From Microlunatus sagamiharensis (lineage in GTDB: Bacteria > Actinomycetota > Actinomycetes > Propionibacteriales > Propionibacteriaceae): 64,000 nucleotides of DNA. Every line of letters starts with the position of its first letter. The first letter of the stretch is position 1. The stretch spans positions 3,906,001 to 3,970,000 of the forward strand of contig NZ_LT629799.1 in assembly GCF_900105785.1 (NCBI RefSeq), in the 5' to 3' direction. This document shows positions 1-8,650 of this stretch, one piece after another. The notes under the pieces are model-generated. The model saw only the letters and a program-made list of their open reading frames with translations, had not been told where the DNA came from and did no database searches. The translations under genes were made by a program, and so were the position numbers.

Positions 1-405
1 GACCGCGACCTGCGCGACGTCGGCGAAGGCGTCGCGGGCGGCCTCGATCCCGGCGAGCGCGCCGGGGTTGTGCAGCGGGGCGAGCGGGACCAGGTCACGG
101 ATGTCGGCGACCACGGCGTCGTCGAGCAGGACCGGGTCGGAGAAGTCCGGCCCGCCGTGCACGACGCGGTGCCCGACCGCGCGCAACCCGGTGCGGGCGA
201 GGTCGACCCCGGCCGCGTCGAGCTGATCGGTGACCGTACGGACGGCGGCGGCGTGGTCGGCGACGCCGCTGCCGTCCTCGCCGATCCGCTCCACGGTCCC
301 GCCGGCCAGCACCTCGGCGCTCTCCGGGACGACCACCTGGTACTTCAGCGAGGAGGAGCCCGCGTTGAGGACGAGGACCGGCGCCTGCGGCGAGGAGCCG
401 GTCAC
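1..405 (-). CDS. ackA: Acetate kinase, N-terminal part (gene runs off the window)
   Basis: Transfers phosphate between acetyl phosphate and ADP, making ATP and acetate, the second step of the Pta-AckA pathway in the cytoplasm. The visible 134 residues carry the family's N-terminal nucleotide/phosphate motif VLVLNAGSSSLKYQ, then HRVVHGG and LAPLHNP, all characteristic of acetate kinase. The GTG start at 405 overlaps the pta stop by four bases (GTGA), so the two are almost certainly translationally coupled in one operon. The C-terminal two thirds lie outside the window, so nothing can be said about the integrity of the gene. Confidence 0.95.
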   Translation of the reverse strand, partial: MTGSSPQAPVLVLNAGSSSLKYQVVVPESAEVLAGGTVERIGEDGSGVADHAAAVRTVTDQLDAAGVDLARTGLRAVGHRVVHGGPDFSDPVLLDDAVVADIRDLVPLAPLHNPGALAGIEAARDAFADVAQVAV

Positions 406-2486
406 CGGCCCGCCTCCTGCGCCTGCACGGCGGTGATGGCCACGGTGTTCACGATGTCCTCCACGAGCGCTCCCCGGGACAGGTCGTTGACCGGCTTGTT
501 GAGCCCCTGCAGCACCGGGCCGATCGCGACGGCGTGGGCGCTGCGCTGGACGGCCTTGTAGGTGTTGTTGCCCGTGTTGAGGTCGGGGAAGACGAAGACC
601 GTCGCCCGGCCGGCCACGGTCGAGCCGGGCAGCTTGGTGCGGGCCACGTCGGGGTCGACGGCGGCGTCGTACTGGATCGGGCCCTCCAGCGCGAGGTCCG
701 GGGCGCGCTCGGCGACCAGCGCGGTCGCCGCGCGGACCTTGTCCACGTCGGCGCCCGAGCCGGAGCTGCCGGTGGAGTAGGAGAGCATCGCCACGCGCGG
801 GTCGATCCCGAACTGCCGCGCCGTCGCCGCCGAGGACACCGCGATGTCGGCCAGCTGCTCGGTCGTCGGCTCCGGGATGACCGCGCAGTCGCCGTAGACG
901 AGGACGCGGTCGGCCAGGCACATGAGGAACACGCTCGACACGGTGCTGACGCCGGGGCGGGTCTTCACGAGCTCGAGGGCCGGGCGAATCGTGTGCGCGG
1001 TCGTGTTGACCGCCCCGGAGACCATCCCGTCGGCCAGGCCGAGGTGGACCATCAGCGTGCCGAAGTAGGAGATGTCGGTGACGACCTCGCGCGCCCGCTC
1101 CAGCGTCATGCCCTTGTGGGCGCGGGCCTCCGCGTAGACGGCGGCGAAGCGCTCGACGAGCCCGGGGTCGGTGGGCGACACCACCCGGGCGGCGTCGAGG
1201 TCGAGGCCGAGCGTCGACGCCCGGGCCCGGACCGCGTTCTCCTCGCCGAGGAGGGTGAGGTCGGCGACGCCGCGGCGCAGCAGCACGTCGGCCGCGGTGA
1301 GGATGCGGTCGTCGCTCGCCTCCGGCAGCACGATGTGCTTGCGGTCGGCCCGGGCCCGCTCCATCAGCTGGTAGCCGAACATCAGCGGCGTACGCACGTC
1401 GGAGGCGGACACGTCGATGGCCCGCAGCAGCGCCGCTGCGTCGACCTGCTCGGCGAAGAGCCGCCGCGCGGCCTCGATCTTGTTGGGCGAGTCCTTGCTC
1501 ATCGGGCCGCGCACCCGGAGCAGCCGCTCCGCGGTGGCGAAGGTCTCGAGGCTGGTCAGCGCGATCGGCAGCTCGGAGGAGACGCCCTCGGCGAGCCGGC
1601 GGATCGAGTCGGGCAGCGCGTAGCCGCCGGTCAGCAGGATGCCGGCGAGGGTGGGGAAGGTGCCGGACTGGTGCGCGAGCAGGAGGCCGGGCACCAGGTC
1701 GGTGCGGTCGCTCGGGGCGATCACGGCCACGTCGGGGCGGAGCCGGTCCAGCACGTTCGGCAGGCTCATGGCCGCGACGATGATGCCGAGCGCCTCGCGA
1801 CCGGTCCAGGCCTCGCTGCCGAGGACGAGGTGCGCGTCGGCGGCCTCGACCAGCGAGCCGAAGGTCGGCGCCGAGAGCAGCGGGCTCTCGGGGACCGCCG
1901 CGGTCAGCACCCCCGGGATGCGGGCGAGCGCGGCCATGGTCGGCTCGACCTCGCCCGGCTCGACCCGGTTGGCGATGACGGCCACGGTCGAGGCGTGGTT
2001 GGCGCGGAGCTCGGCCACCGCGCCCTCCGCGGCGGCCTCGACCTGGTCGGGCGTCCGACCCCGTCCGTGGACCACGAGAACGACCGGCGAGCCGAGGTTG
2101 GCCGCGACCTTGGCGTTGAAGGAGAGCTCGGTCCCGGTGGAGACGTCGGTGTAGTCCGAGCCCAGCACGACGACGACGTCGAAGCGCTCGGCGAGGTGGC
2201 CGAAGCGCTCGACGATCACGTGCAGCGCCTCGTCGGGGTCCTCGCGCGCGAGGTCGTAGGTCACCCCGATCGCGTCCTCGTAGGCCTGGTGGACCCCGGG
2301 CTGGGAGACGAGCAGCTCGACGATCAGGTCGCGCTCGTCGGTGCCGGGGTGGGCGCTCACCGTGGTGAGCGGGCGGAAGACGCCGACCGACCCGACCTCG
2401 CGGACGAGGGCGTCGAGCAGGCCCAGGGCCACCGCCGACTTGCCCGTCAGGCCCTCCGGCGACGCGACGTAGACGCTGCGGCTCAT
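402..2486 (-). CDS. pta: Phosphate acetyltransferase (long form)
   Basis: Converts acetyl-CoA and phosphate to acetyl phosphate and CoA, feeding the acetate kinase gene downstream. The protein is about 694 residues, the long form: an N-terminal P-loop/BioD-like domain (SPEGLTGKSAVALGLL near residues 7-22), a central DRTGG-like domain, and the C-terminal catalytic PTA domain beginning near residue 370 (GYQLMERARADRKHIVLPE) with the conserved GMVSGAVNTTAHTIRPAL stretch. I chose ATG 2486 because an AAGGA element lies 11 nt upstream; the in-frame ATG at 2495 is only 2 nt from that element. Divergent from the kinase gene at 2622. Confidence 0.95.
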   Translation of the reverse strand: MSRSVYVASPEGLTGKSAVALGLLDALVREVGSVGVFRPLTTVSAHPGTDERDLIVELLVSQPGVHQAYEDAIGVTYDLAREDPDEALHVIVERFGHLAERFDVVVVLGSDYTDVSTGTELSFNAKVAANLGSPVVLVVHGRGRTPDQVEAAAEGAVAELRANHASTVAVIANRVEPGEVEPTMAALARIPGVLTAAVPESPLLSAPTFGSLVEAADAHLVLGSEAWTGREALGIIVAAMSLPNVLDRLRPDVAVIAPSDRTDLVPGLLLAHQSGTFPTLAGILLTGGYALPDSIRRLAEGVSSELPIALTSLETFATAERLLRVRGPMSKDSPNKIEAARRLFAEQVDAAALLRAIDVSASDVRTPLMFGYQLMERARADRKHIVLPEASDDRILTAADVLLRRGVADLTLLGEENAVRARASTLGLDLDAARVVSPTDPGLVERFAAVYAEARAHKGMTLERAREVVTDISYFGTLMVHLGLADGMVSGAVNTTAHTIRPALELVKTRPGVSTVSSVFLMCLADRVLVYGDCAVIPEPTTEQLADIAVSSAATARQFGIDPRVAMLSYSTGSSGSGADVDKVRAATALVAERAPDLALEGPIQYDAAVDPDVARTKLPGSTVAGRATVFVFPDLNTGNNTYKAVQRSAHAVAIGPVLQGLNKPVNDLSRGALVEDIVNTVAITAVQAQEAGR

Positions 2487-2621
2487 GGCGCACATTGTCC
2501 TTGCGGGACCAGGACGACGCCGCGCGCGTCCCGGCGGAACTGATCAACGCCGCGGCTCAGGGTTGTGCATGTTTGTGCCTCGTCCCGACGACCACGTCGT
2601 CCCGCGACCTAGGGTGAGGCG

Positions 2622-4145
2622 GTGGTGAGGACACCGCGGCTCGAGGGGCTCACGGACTGGCGCGCGCTGGCCCGGGGTGGTTTCGCCGTGGTCTGGGAGG
2701 CCCGCCAGGAGTCGCTGGACCGTCTCGTCGCGGTCAAGATCATCACCCGCAAGCTCGACAACCCCGAGGAGCGCGCGCGGTTCCTGCGCGAGTCGGGCGC
2801 CGCCGGCCGGATGTCCAGCCACCCCGGGATCGTCACCGTGCACGACGCCGGCCTGCTCGACGACGACCGGCCCTACCTGGTCATGGAGCTGTGCACCGGG
2901 GGTTCGCTGACGCGGCTGCTCAAGCCCGAGAACCGCCCGACGCAGGAGTGGGTCCGCGACCTCGGTGTCCGGATCGCCGACGCGCTCGACGCCGCCCACG
3001 CCCAGGGGGTGCTGCACCGCGACGTCAAGCCCGCGAACGTCCTGATCGACGCCTACGGCCACGCCGGCCTGGCCGACTTCGGGCTCGCGGTGATGACCGA
3101 CCCGGGGATGGACCTCGAGGAGAGGCTCGAGGCGCTCACCCCGGCGTACGCACCGCCGGAGGCCTTCGCGCCGCACTCGCCGACCAAGAGCGGCGACGTC
3201 TACTCCCTCGCCGCGACCCTCTACGCACTGCTCTGCGGCCACGCGCCCCGCGCCGTCGACCCCGACCAGGCCGACCCGGACATGACGGCGGCGCAGGTCG
3301 TCATGGCCCACCTCGACGACCCGGTCGAGCGGCTGCCGGACGTCGACCCGCGGTTCATGGACGTGCTGATGGAGGCCCTCGACGACGAGCCCACGCGCCG
3401 GCCGTCCGCGGCCGGGTTCCGGGACGCGCTCGCGGCGCTCGAGCTCGGCGCGCCGACGCCCGCCCTGGGGCCGGAGCTCGACCAGCCGCTCCGTGCGGTC
3501 CCGGCCGGTGCGGGCGCGACGGAGGCGGCGCCGGTCGCGGAGACCCCGCCCGCCGAGGAGGGCGACGCGCGTCGGAGGCGGCGCCGCGGCGTCCTGCTCG
3601 CGGCCGCGGCCCTCGTGGTGCTGCTCGTCGTCACCGCCGTCGCCCTCACCGGGCGCGGCGCCCCCGTCGCCGCCGAGCCGGGGGCGGTCACGACCGCCGG
3701 TGCCCCCAGCGCGCCGGACGCGTCGCCCTCGCCGAGCCCGACGCCGACCCTGCTCGCCGGCTTCACCGACTGCTCCGAGACGGTCGGGCGCTCCGCCCAG
3801 TGCGGGCCCGTCCCGCCCGAGTGCTTCGGCGGCGTCGCCTCGACCTTCGACAGCCTCTACGTCGCGAGCCCCGCCCGTTGCGACCGGACGCACGTCTACC
3901 AGACCTTCGCCGCGGCGGAGCTGACCACGCCGGTCGTCCGCCAGTCCCAGCTCGACGACGACCCGGCGGCCAAGGCCGTCTGCCGCCGCGCCCTGGTCAA
4001 CGACATGCTGCCCGCCGGCGAGCGCCGCAGCGACTGGGAGGTCTACGCCCTCCCGCCGCAGACGCCGGCCGAGGGCACGCTCTTCCGCTGCGTCTTCGGA
4101 CGCGGGGAGCGCAGCGCGCCGCTGGAGCTCACCCGCCCGGGCTGA
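2622..4145 (+). CDS. Hanks-type serine/threonine protein kinase with one TM segment and an extracellular domain
   Basis: Membrane protein kinase. Residues 10-280 form the kinase domain: a slightly atypical glycine loop (ARGGFAVVWEA), catalytic lysine in LVAVKII (about K39), HRDVKPANV catalytic loop, DFG and an APPEAF motif. A proline-rich linker leads to an Arg-rich patch and a single TM helix (GVLLAAAALVVLLVVTAVAL, about 326-345). The roughly 150-residue C-terminal domain outside the cell contains several cysteines and no PASTA repeats, so the ligand is unknown. A TAGGGT -10 at 2610-2615 ends 6 nt before the GTG, which predicts a leaderless transcript. No phosphatase gene lies next to it. 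Confidence 0.9.
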   Translation: MVRTPRLEGLTDWRALARGGFAVVWEARQESLDRLVAVKIITRKLDNPEERARFLRESGAAGRMSSHPGIVTVHDAGLLDDDRPYLVMELCTGGSLTRLLKPENRPTQEWVRDLGVRIADALDAAHAQGVLHRDVKPANVLIDAYGHAGLADFGLAVMTDPGMDLEERLEALTPAYAPPEAFAPHSPTKSGDVYSLAATLYALLCGHAPRAVDPDQADPDMTAAQVVMAHLDDPVERLPDVDPRFMDVLMEALDDEPTRRPSAAGFRDALAALELGAPTPALGPELDQPLRAVPAGAGATEAAPVAETPPAEEGDARRRRRRGVLLAAAALVVLLVVTAVALTGRGAPVAAEPGAVTTAGAPSAPDASPSPSPTPTLLAGFTDCSETVGRSAQCGPVPPECFGGVASTFDSLYVASPARCDRTHVYQTFAAAELTTPVVRQSQLDDDPAAKAVCRRALVNDMLPAGERRSDWEVYALPPQTPAEGTLFRCVFGRGERSAPLELTRPG

Positions 4146-4178
4146 CCACCCAGGCGCGTTCGCCGCCGGGGGAACGCT

Positions 4179-4197
4179 CCCTGAGCCTGTCGAAGGG
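4179..4197 (+). repeat. Dispersed intergenic repeat CCCTGAGCCTGTCGAAGGG, copy A
   Basis: A 19-nt word in the short gap between the convergent kinase and endonuclease IV genes. The same word occurs at 63598-63616, inverted with small changes at about 63674-63694, and in degenerate form near 40189-40205. All copies are intergenic and downstream of genes, which suggests a REP-like or terminator-associated element rather than coding sequence. Confidence 0.7.
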
Positions 4198-4248
4198 CCA
4201 CGCAGTGGTCGGCGTCCCCTTCCTCGCCGGGCGTCGAGCCCGGAGGGC

Positions 4249-5046
4249 TCAGCCGAGCCGCTCCCGCAGCCACGCGATGTCCGCCGCCTGGCCCTCGGGG
4301 CCGCCGGGCGTCTCGACCACGACCGGGGCGCCGGCCTCGCGCACCACGGCGACGAGCGCGTCGGGGTCGACCTGGCCCGCGCCGAGGTTGGTGTGGCGGT
4401 CCGCGCCCGAGCCGGCGGCGTCGCGCGAGTCGTTGGCGTGCACGAGGTCGATGCGGCCGGTGATCGCGCGCACGCGGTCGACCAGTCCGTCGAGGTCCTC
4501 GCCCGCGGCGTGCGCGTGGCAGGTGTCGAGGCAGAAGCCGACGCCCGCCCCTCCGCCGTCGCCGACCGCGTTCCACAGCTCGTCGAGCCGCTCGAGGTGG
4601 CGCGCCATGGCGTTGTCCCCGCCCGCGGTGTTCTCGATCAGCAGCGGCACCGACAGCTCGAGCCGCTCGACGCACTTGCGCCAGTTGTCGAAGCCCTGCG
4701 CCGGGTCGTCGGCCTTGAGCACGTGGCCGCCGTGGACCACGAGGCCCGCGGCGCCGACCTCCGCCGCGGCGTCGAGGTGCTGCTGGAGGAACTTGCGGCT
4801 GGGGATCCGGATCCGGTTGTTCGTCGTCGCCACGTTGAGGACGTACGGCGCGTGGACGTAGAGCGTCACGTCGGCGTCGGCCGCGGCCTTGCGGAGGGCC
4901 TCGGCGCCGCCCTCGTACGCGACCTGCGGGCCCTTCCAGGCCTGCGGGTCGCCGAGGAAGAACTGCGCCAGGCCGGCGTCGCGGGCCTCGGCCTCCGCGA
5001 CCGGGTCGACGTGGTCCCCGTGCCCACCGACCAGCAGCTGCGTCAT
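4249..5046 (-). CDS. nfo: Deoxyribonuclease IV (endonuclease IV, AP endonuclease)
   Basis: Cleaves DNA 5' of abasic sites in base-excision repair. The 265-residue protein has the family's metal-site motifs in order: VHGG, LLIENTAGG, GFCLDTCHAHAAG and HANDSRDAAGSGADRH, close to the full set expected for the three-metal AP endonuclease 2 fold. The start at 5046 (MTQLLVGGHG) is supported by a TAGCCT -10 at 5054-5059 with a 7-nt gap, so the mRNA is probably leaderless. It stands alone, convergent with the kinase gene. Confidence 0.92.
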   Translation of the reverse strand: MTQLLVGGHGDHVDPVAEAEARDAGLAQFFLGDPQAWKGPQVAYEGGAEALRKAAADADVTLYVHAPYVLNVATTNNRIRIPSRKFLQQHLDAAAEVGAAGLVVHGGHVLKADDPAQGFDNWRKCVERLELSVPLLIENTAGGDNAMARHLERLDELWNAVGDGGGAGVGFCLDTCHAHAAGEDLDGLVDRVRAITGRIDLVHANDSRDAAGSGADRHTNLGAGQVDPDALVAVVREAGAPVVVETPGGPEGQAADIAWLRERLG

Positions 5047-5208
5047 GGGCGTGAGGCTAACGCGAGGCGCTGACGGGAGGCGGGCCGACGACGGGTCGTC
5101 CGCCGGGGCGTCGAGGGCGAGAGCGTGAGACGGGGGTGGAGAGGAACGGGCGGGACGTCCGGAGCGGCGCTCGACGGGTCTCCGCGGAGGTGGTTCGGCC
5201 GGGCCGCC

Positions 5209-5239
5209 GGACGGGAGCACGGCGTACGCGCTCCCGTCC
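5209..5239 (-). terminator. Hairpin downstream of the DUF4190-like gene
   Basis: GGACGGGAGC at 5209-5218 pairs perfectly with GCTCCCGTCC at 5230-5239 around an 11-nt loop. It lies 14 bases past the stop codon of the minus-strand membrane protein gene. There is no U-tract, as is common in high-GC actinobacterial terminators. Confidence 0.6.
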
Positions 5240-5253
5240 GGGCCCGGAGCAGG

Positions 5254-5511
5254 TCAGGCGTTGCCGTACATCCCCGTCATGGCGCCGCTGGCGTTGAGCA
5301 CGATGCCGAGCACCATGAGCACGGCGGCGATGATGATGCCGGCCAGCGCGAGGTTGTTCTTGTAGCCCACAGCCTTCGACTTGTTGTAGGCGATGATGCT
5401 GATGATCAGACCGGCGAGGCTGCAGAGGAACGCCAGGACGAACCCGACGATCGTGAGTGTGCGGTTGGGGTCGGAGGCGGCAGGCGGCGGCGCGGCCTGG
5501 TAGTAGGCCAT
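5254..5511 (-). CDS. Small membrane protein, DUF4190-like
   Basis: An 85-residue protein with a short Pro/Ala-rich cytoplasmic N-terminus (MAYYQAAPPPAASDPNRT) and two TM helices (about 19-41 and 54-76) separated by a loop rich in Lys and Asn. The arrangement fits DUF4190 proteins, whose function is not known. Start ATG 5511 has a CAGGAGAA ribosome site upstream, so this gene is leadered. Single-gene unit divergent from the GNAT gene. Confidence 0.75.
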   Translation of the reverse strand: MAYYQAAPPPAASDPNRTLTIVGFVLAFLCSLAGLIISIIAYNKSKAVGYKNNLALAGIIIAAVLMVLGIVLNASGAMTGMYGNA

Positions 5512-5671
5512 GAGGTTCTCCTGGGCTCGTGGGACGGCTGAGGGCAGCGAGCGTAGTGGTTGAGCGGGTCGCCGACGGGCTTTTCCCCAGCCCGGATGCA
5601 TCGTGACCGAAACTTGATCGCCGGCGGGGGAACCCCGGCGCGTCCCCGTCCGTACGCAGCAGGAGGTCGTC

Positions 5672-6574
5672 GTGATCACGTCCCGACCGCTCGAGCAGGC
5701 CGACCTCGAGGCGGCCGTCGCGCTCGTCCACGCCGACGACCGGCGCTGGTTCGGCGAACCGGTCCTCGCGGTCGAGGACGTGCGCGCCGAGTGGAACCGT
5801 CCCGGCTTCGACCTCGCGACCGCCAGCGAGGGCTGGTTCGACGACGAGGCGCCCGCGGGCGAGCAGGCGCTGGTGGCCCTCGCCACGCTCACCCGCCGCG
5901 GCGACCTCGTGGTGGCCGTGGACCAGGCATGGGAGGGGGCGGGGCTGGAGGAGGCGCTGCTGCAGCGGTGGGAGGACGAGGCCCACCGCTGGGGGCTGCC
6001 CACGCTGCACCGCGACCTGCCCGCCGACGACGTCGAGGGGCTCGCGCGCCTGGCCGGTCGGGGGTGGCAGGTCGAGGAGGAGGGGTGGATCCTGCGGCTC
6101 GAGCCCTCCGCCCCGCTGGAGGCCACCTCGCTGCCGAGCGGGTACGCGGTGCGCCCCGTGACCGAGGCCGACCTCCCCGAGGTCCACCGGGTGGTGATGG
6201 AGGCCTTCGCCCAGTACGGCCCGAGCCGTCCCTACGAGGACTGGTGCAGCGGGATGGTCGAGCGCCCCGACGTGACCCTTCGGCACTGGCGCCTCGCCAC
6301 GCACGGCGGCGAGGTGGTGGGGGCGTGCCTGATGCAGGACCCGCTGGGCGCGGGCGAGGGGGAGGCGTGGGTCTCGCAGCTGGCCGTGGTGCCGGACCAC
6401 CGGCGCCGCGGCCTGGCCCGCGAGCTGCTCGTGCAGGTCGCGCTCGCGGCCCGCGAGCGGGGCGTGGCGCGGCTCGGCCTCTTCACCTACGAGGCCACCG
6501 GCGCGCTCGGCCTCTACGAGCGGGTGGGGATGCGCGTCGTCCACCGGCTGCGCACCTGCACCCTCGACCTCTGA
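5672..6574 (+). CDS. Tandem GNAT-family N-acetyltransferase, mycothiol synthase-like layout
   Basis: A 300-residue protein with two GNAT-like halves. The C-terminal half (about 155-300) holds a clear acetyl-CoA loop, [19 protein letters not shown], and the usual final strand with GLYERVGM. The N-terminal half is diverged and has no clear CoA-binding loop. The size and tandem layout resemble MshD, which acetylates Cys-GlcN-Ins in mycothiol synthesis, but the match is not strong enough for that name; it could be any two-domain GNAT. Start GTG 5672 follows an AGGAGG site with a 5-nt gap. Confidence 0.75.
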   Translation: MITSRPLEQADLEAAVALVHADDRRWFGEPVLAVEDVRAEWNRPGFDLATASEGWFDDEAPAGEQALVALATLTRRGDLVVAVDQAWEGAGLEEALLQRWEDEAHRWGLPTLHRDLPADDVEGLARLAGRGWQVEEEGWILRLEPSAPLEATSLPSGYAVRPVTEADLPEVHRVVMEAFAQYGPSRPYEDWCSGMVERPDVTLRHWRLATHGGEVVGACLMQDPLGAGEGEAWVSQLAVVPDHRRRGLARELLVQVALAARERGVARLGLFTYEATGALGLYERVGMRVVHRLRTCTLDL

Positions 6575-6603
6575 GGGGCGCCTCCGCAGCACCTGGTGCT
6601 CGA

Positions 6604-6761
6604 TTGGCCCCGGGTCAGCCCGAGCAGGTATCTTGGGTCGCTGGTGCGGCGCCCTGCGTCGCGCCCGGACCTGCCCCCTCGATGGGGAGCGGGTCCAGCA
6701 TTCGCCCTCCTGCCACGGGGACGTCCCGTGGCCGCAGAGACCAGAGGAGGTGGAGTTAGCG
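6604..6761 (+). promoter_or_regulatory. Promoter and structured leader of rpsF
   Basis: A candidate promoter has TATCTT at 6629-6634 with TTGGCC at 6604-6609, an imperfect match with a 19-bp spacer. The transcript would carry a leader of about 120 nt with two hairpins: GGACC/GGTCC enclosing CCCC/GGGG (about 6668-6695), and CCACGGG 6713-6719 pairing with CCCGTGG 6725-6731. Ribosomal protein S6 with S18 is known to bind rpsF leaders in several bacteria; whether this leader carries that motif cannot be decided by eye. The ribosome site GAGGAGGTGGAG lies just before ATG 6762. Confidence 0.5.
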
Positions 6762-7052
6762 ATGCGTCCTTACGAGGTCATGGTCATCTTCGACCCCGAC
6801 ACCGACGAGCGTCAGGTCCAGCCGACGCTCGACCAGCACCTGACCGTCGTCACCAAGGGTGGCGGCAGCGTCAGCAACGTGGAGGTCTGGGGCCGGCGCC
6901 GCCTGGCCTACGAGATCCGCAAGAAGTCCGAGGGCATCTACGTCGTCCTCACGCTCACCGCGACGCCGGACGACGTCAAGGAGCTGGACCGCCAGTTCAC
7001 GCTCAACGAGTCGATCATGCGGACGAAGGTCCTCCGGGCCGACGCCCGCTGA
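6762..7052 (+). CDS. rpsF: 30S ribosomal protein S6
   Basis: A 96-residue ribosomal protein of the 30S platform that pairs with S18. It has the S6 start [16 protein letters not shown] and the conserved [18 protein letters not shown] segment. It opens the conserved rpsF-ssb-rpsR-rplI cluster. It has a strong ribosome site and a long leader, unlike most genes here. Confidence 0.97.
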   Translation: MRPYEVMVIFDPDTDERQVQPTLDQHLTVVTKGGGSVSNVEVWGRRRLAYEIRKKSEGIYVVLTLTATPDDVKELDRQFTLNESIMRTKVLRADAR

Positions 7053-7074
7053 GCGATCTTCCACAGGCCGGCGG

Positions 7075-7108
7075 CACGGACGGGACTTGTCCACAGATCC
7101 CGTCCGTG
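7075..7108 (+). promoter_or_regulatory. Strong hairpin with a DnaA-box-like loop between rpsF and ssb
   Basis: CACGGACGGGA at 7075-7085 pairs perfectly with TCCCGTCCGTG at 7098-7108 (11 bp). The 12-nt loop contains TTGTCCACA (7088-7096), the form of DnaA box typical of actinobacterial origins. As RNA the hairpin could be an attenuator or terminator that lowers read-through from rpsF into ssb. As DNA it could bind DnaA. Which applies is not known. Confidence 0.6.
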
Positions 7109-7191
7109 ACGTGTCGGGATGTCAGCCCCGGCTGGCACGCTGATCCCGATCCGGCCCGCAGACGACGGTCCACGACGAACACGGAGCACCC

Positions 7192-7782
7192 ATGGCAGGC
7201 GAGACACCCATCACGCTGATCGGCAACCTGACGGCCGACCCCGAGCTGCGCTTCACCCCGTCCGGGGCGGCGGTCGCGAACTTCACGGTCGCGTCCACCC
7301 CGCGCACGTTCGACCGTCAGACCAACGAGTGGCGCGACGGCGACGCGATGTTCCTCAACTGCGCCGTCTGGCGGCAGGCCGCGGAGAACGTGGCCGAGTC
7401 CCTCCAGAAGGGCATGCGCGTCATCGTCTCCGGCCGGCTGAAGTCCCGCAGCTACGAGACCCGCGAGGGTGAGAAGCGCACGGTCTTCGAGGTCGACGTG
7501 GACGAGATCGGTCCGGCGCTGCGCTACGCCACGGCCAAGGTCACCCGCACCTCCAGCAACGGAGGCCAGGGCGGCGGCGGCGGTGGCGGGTACGGCGGCG
7601 GCGGCCAGGGTGGCGGCGGTGGCCGCTCCTCCGGCGGCGGCGGCCAGGGTGGCGGCGGGGGCTCCTTCGGGGGCGACCCGTGGGCCACCGGCGGCGGCTC
7701 CGGCGGAGGCTCGCGTGGCGGGCAGCAGTCCGGTGGCGACGACCCCTGGGCCACCCCGCAGAACGACGAGCCGCCGTTCTGA
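7192..7782 (+). CDS. ssb: Single-stranded DNA-binding protein
   Basis: Binds single-stranded DNA during replication and repair. Residues 1-115 are the OB fold ([37 protein letters not shown]). The tail from about residue 122 is almost pure Gly/Gln/Ser, contains two DPWAT segments, and ends in the acidic tip DEPPF that recruits partner proteins. At 196 residues it is long for an SSB, as usual in actinobacteria. Preceded by ACGGAGCACCC; the start is certain from homology. Confidence 0.97.
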   Translation: MAGETPITLIGNLTADPELRFTPSGAAVANFTVASTPRTFDRQTNEWRDGDAMFLNCAVWRQAAENVAESLQKGMRVIVSGRLKSRSYETREGEKRTVFEVDVDEIGPALRYATAKVTRTSSNGGQGGGGGGGYGGGGQGGGGGRSSGGGGQGGGGGSFGGDPWATGGGSGGGSRGGQQSGGDDPWATPQNDEPPF

Positions 7783-7811
7783 CCGACCGGGGCCGCTGAG
7801 CCCCGACCCGT

Positions 7812-7832
7812 GCCCCGCGCCTGCCGCGGGGC
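7812..7832 (+). terminator. GC hairpin between ssb and rpsR
   Basis: GCCCCGC (7812-7818) pairs with GCGGGGC (7826-7832) around a 7-nt loop, 29 bases after the ssb stop and 78 before rpsR. It probably sets the ratio of ssb to rpsR-rplI transcripts or marks an RNA processing point. There is no U-tract. Confidence 0.5.
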
Positions 7833-7910
7833 CTGCACGACACCATCAGCACCACGGACCATTCCGGCTCGCGGCTCGACCGCAGCCGGGCTCGAAAGGA
7901 GAGCACCACA

Positions 7911-8153
7911 ATGGCCAACGACCGCTCCAGCAAGCGCGAGAAGCCGATCAAGAAGAAGTCGAACCCGCTCCGCAAGGGACAGGTCATCGACTACAAGGAC
8001 ACCGCGACCCTGCGGAAGTTCATCTCCGAGCGCGGCAAGATCCGCGCCCGTCGCGTGACCGGGCTGTCCGTCCAGGACCAGCGCAAGGTCGCGATCGCCA
8101 TCAAGAACGCCCGCGAGGTCGCGCTGCTGCCGTACGCCTCGACGGCTCGCTGA
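7911..8153 (+). CDS. rpsR: 30S ribosomal protein S18, zinc-ligand-free type
   Basis: An 80-residue S18 with the diagnostic core [20 protein letters not shown] and the C-terminus [14 protein letters not shown]. Many actinobacterial S18 proteins bind zinc through a CxxC pair near residue 20 plus C and H in a GNCVQHQR-like segment. Here the first region reads [10 protein letters not shown] and the second GLSVQDQR, so all four ligands are absent. The ribosome site AAAGGAG lies 9 nt before the ATG. It is 17 bases upstream of rplI. Confidence 0.95.
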   Translation: MANDRSSKREKPIKKKSNPLRKGQVIDYKDTATLRKFISERGKIRARRVTGLSVQDQRKVAIAIKNAREVALLPYASTAR

Positions 8154-8170
8154 GGAAGGGGAGAGCACCG

Positions 8171-8617
8171 ATGAAGCTCATCCTGACTGCCGCCGTCGAC
8201 AACCTCGGCCTCGCCGGGGACGTCGTCGAGGTCAAGGACGGCTACGGCCGCAACTACCTCGTCCCGCGCGGCTTCGCCATCCGGTGGACCCGCGGCGGCG
8301 AGAAGCAGATCGACGGCATCAAGCGGAGCCGGGACGCGCGGGAGATCCGCGGTCTCGACCACGCCAACGAGGTCCGGACCCAGATCGAGGGTCTCGACGT
8401 CACCATCACCGAGCGCGCCGGCGAGAACGGCACCCTCTTCGGCGCCGTCACCGCCGCCGAGGTCGCCGCGGCGATCAAGAAGGCCGGCGGCCCGTCGGTC
8501 GACAAGCGCTCGGTGCGCATCGAGAAGCCGATCAAGGCGGTGGGCACCCACACCGTGGGCGTCCGCCTGCACGACGCGGTCACCGCGCACATCCGGCTCG
8601 CGGTCAACGCGGGCTGA
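8171..8617 (+). CDS. rplI: 50S ribosomal protein L9
   Basis: A 148-residue L9. The N-terminal domain starts [34 protein letters not shown], listed here in two pieces: [17 protein letters not shown] and [17 protein letters not shown]. It is followed by the long connecting helix and the C-terminal domain ([15 protein letters not shown]). Close spacing to rpsR and a GGAAGGGGAG-type ribosome site indicate one transcript. dnaB, which often follows rplI, is not here; a membrane protein gene follows instead. Confidence 0.97.
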   Translation: MKLILTAAVDNLGLAGDVVEVKDGYGRNYLVPRGFAIRWTRGGEKQIDGIKRSRDAREIRGLDHANEVRTQIEGLDVTITERAGENGTLFGAVTAAEVAAAIKKAGGPSVDKRSVRIEKPIKAVGTHTVGVRLHDAVTAHIRLAVNAG

Positions 8618-8650
8618 CGCAGCGCTCGAGGTCATGAGGGGCCCGGCAGC

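Noticed and set aside
7561-7760. Repetitive GGC-rich stretch as a possible tandem or CRISPR-like repeat
   Set aside because: It encodes the Gly-rich SSB tail; units are irregular and have no spacers.
7524-8168. Long minus-strand open frame rich in Pro, opposite ssb and rpsR
   Set aside because: It mirrors the Gly-rich ssb tail and the third-position GC bias; no family motifs and no ribosome site.
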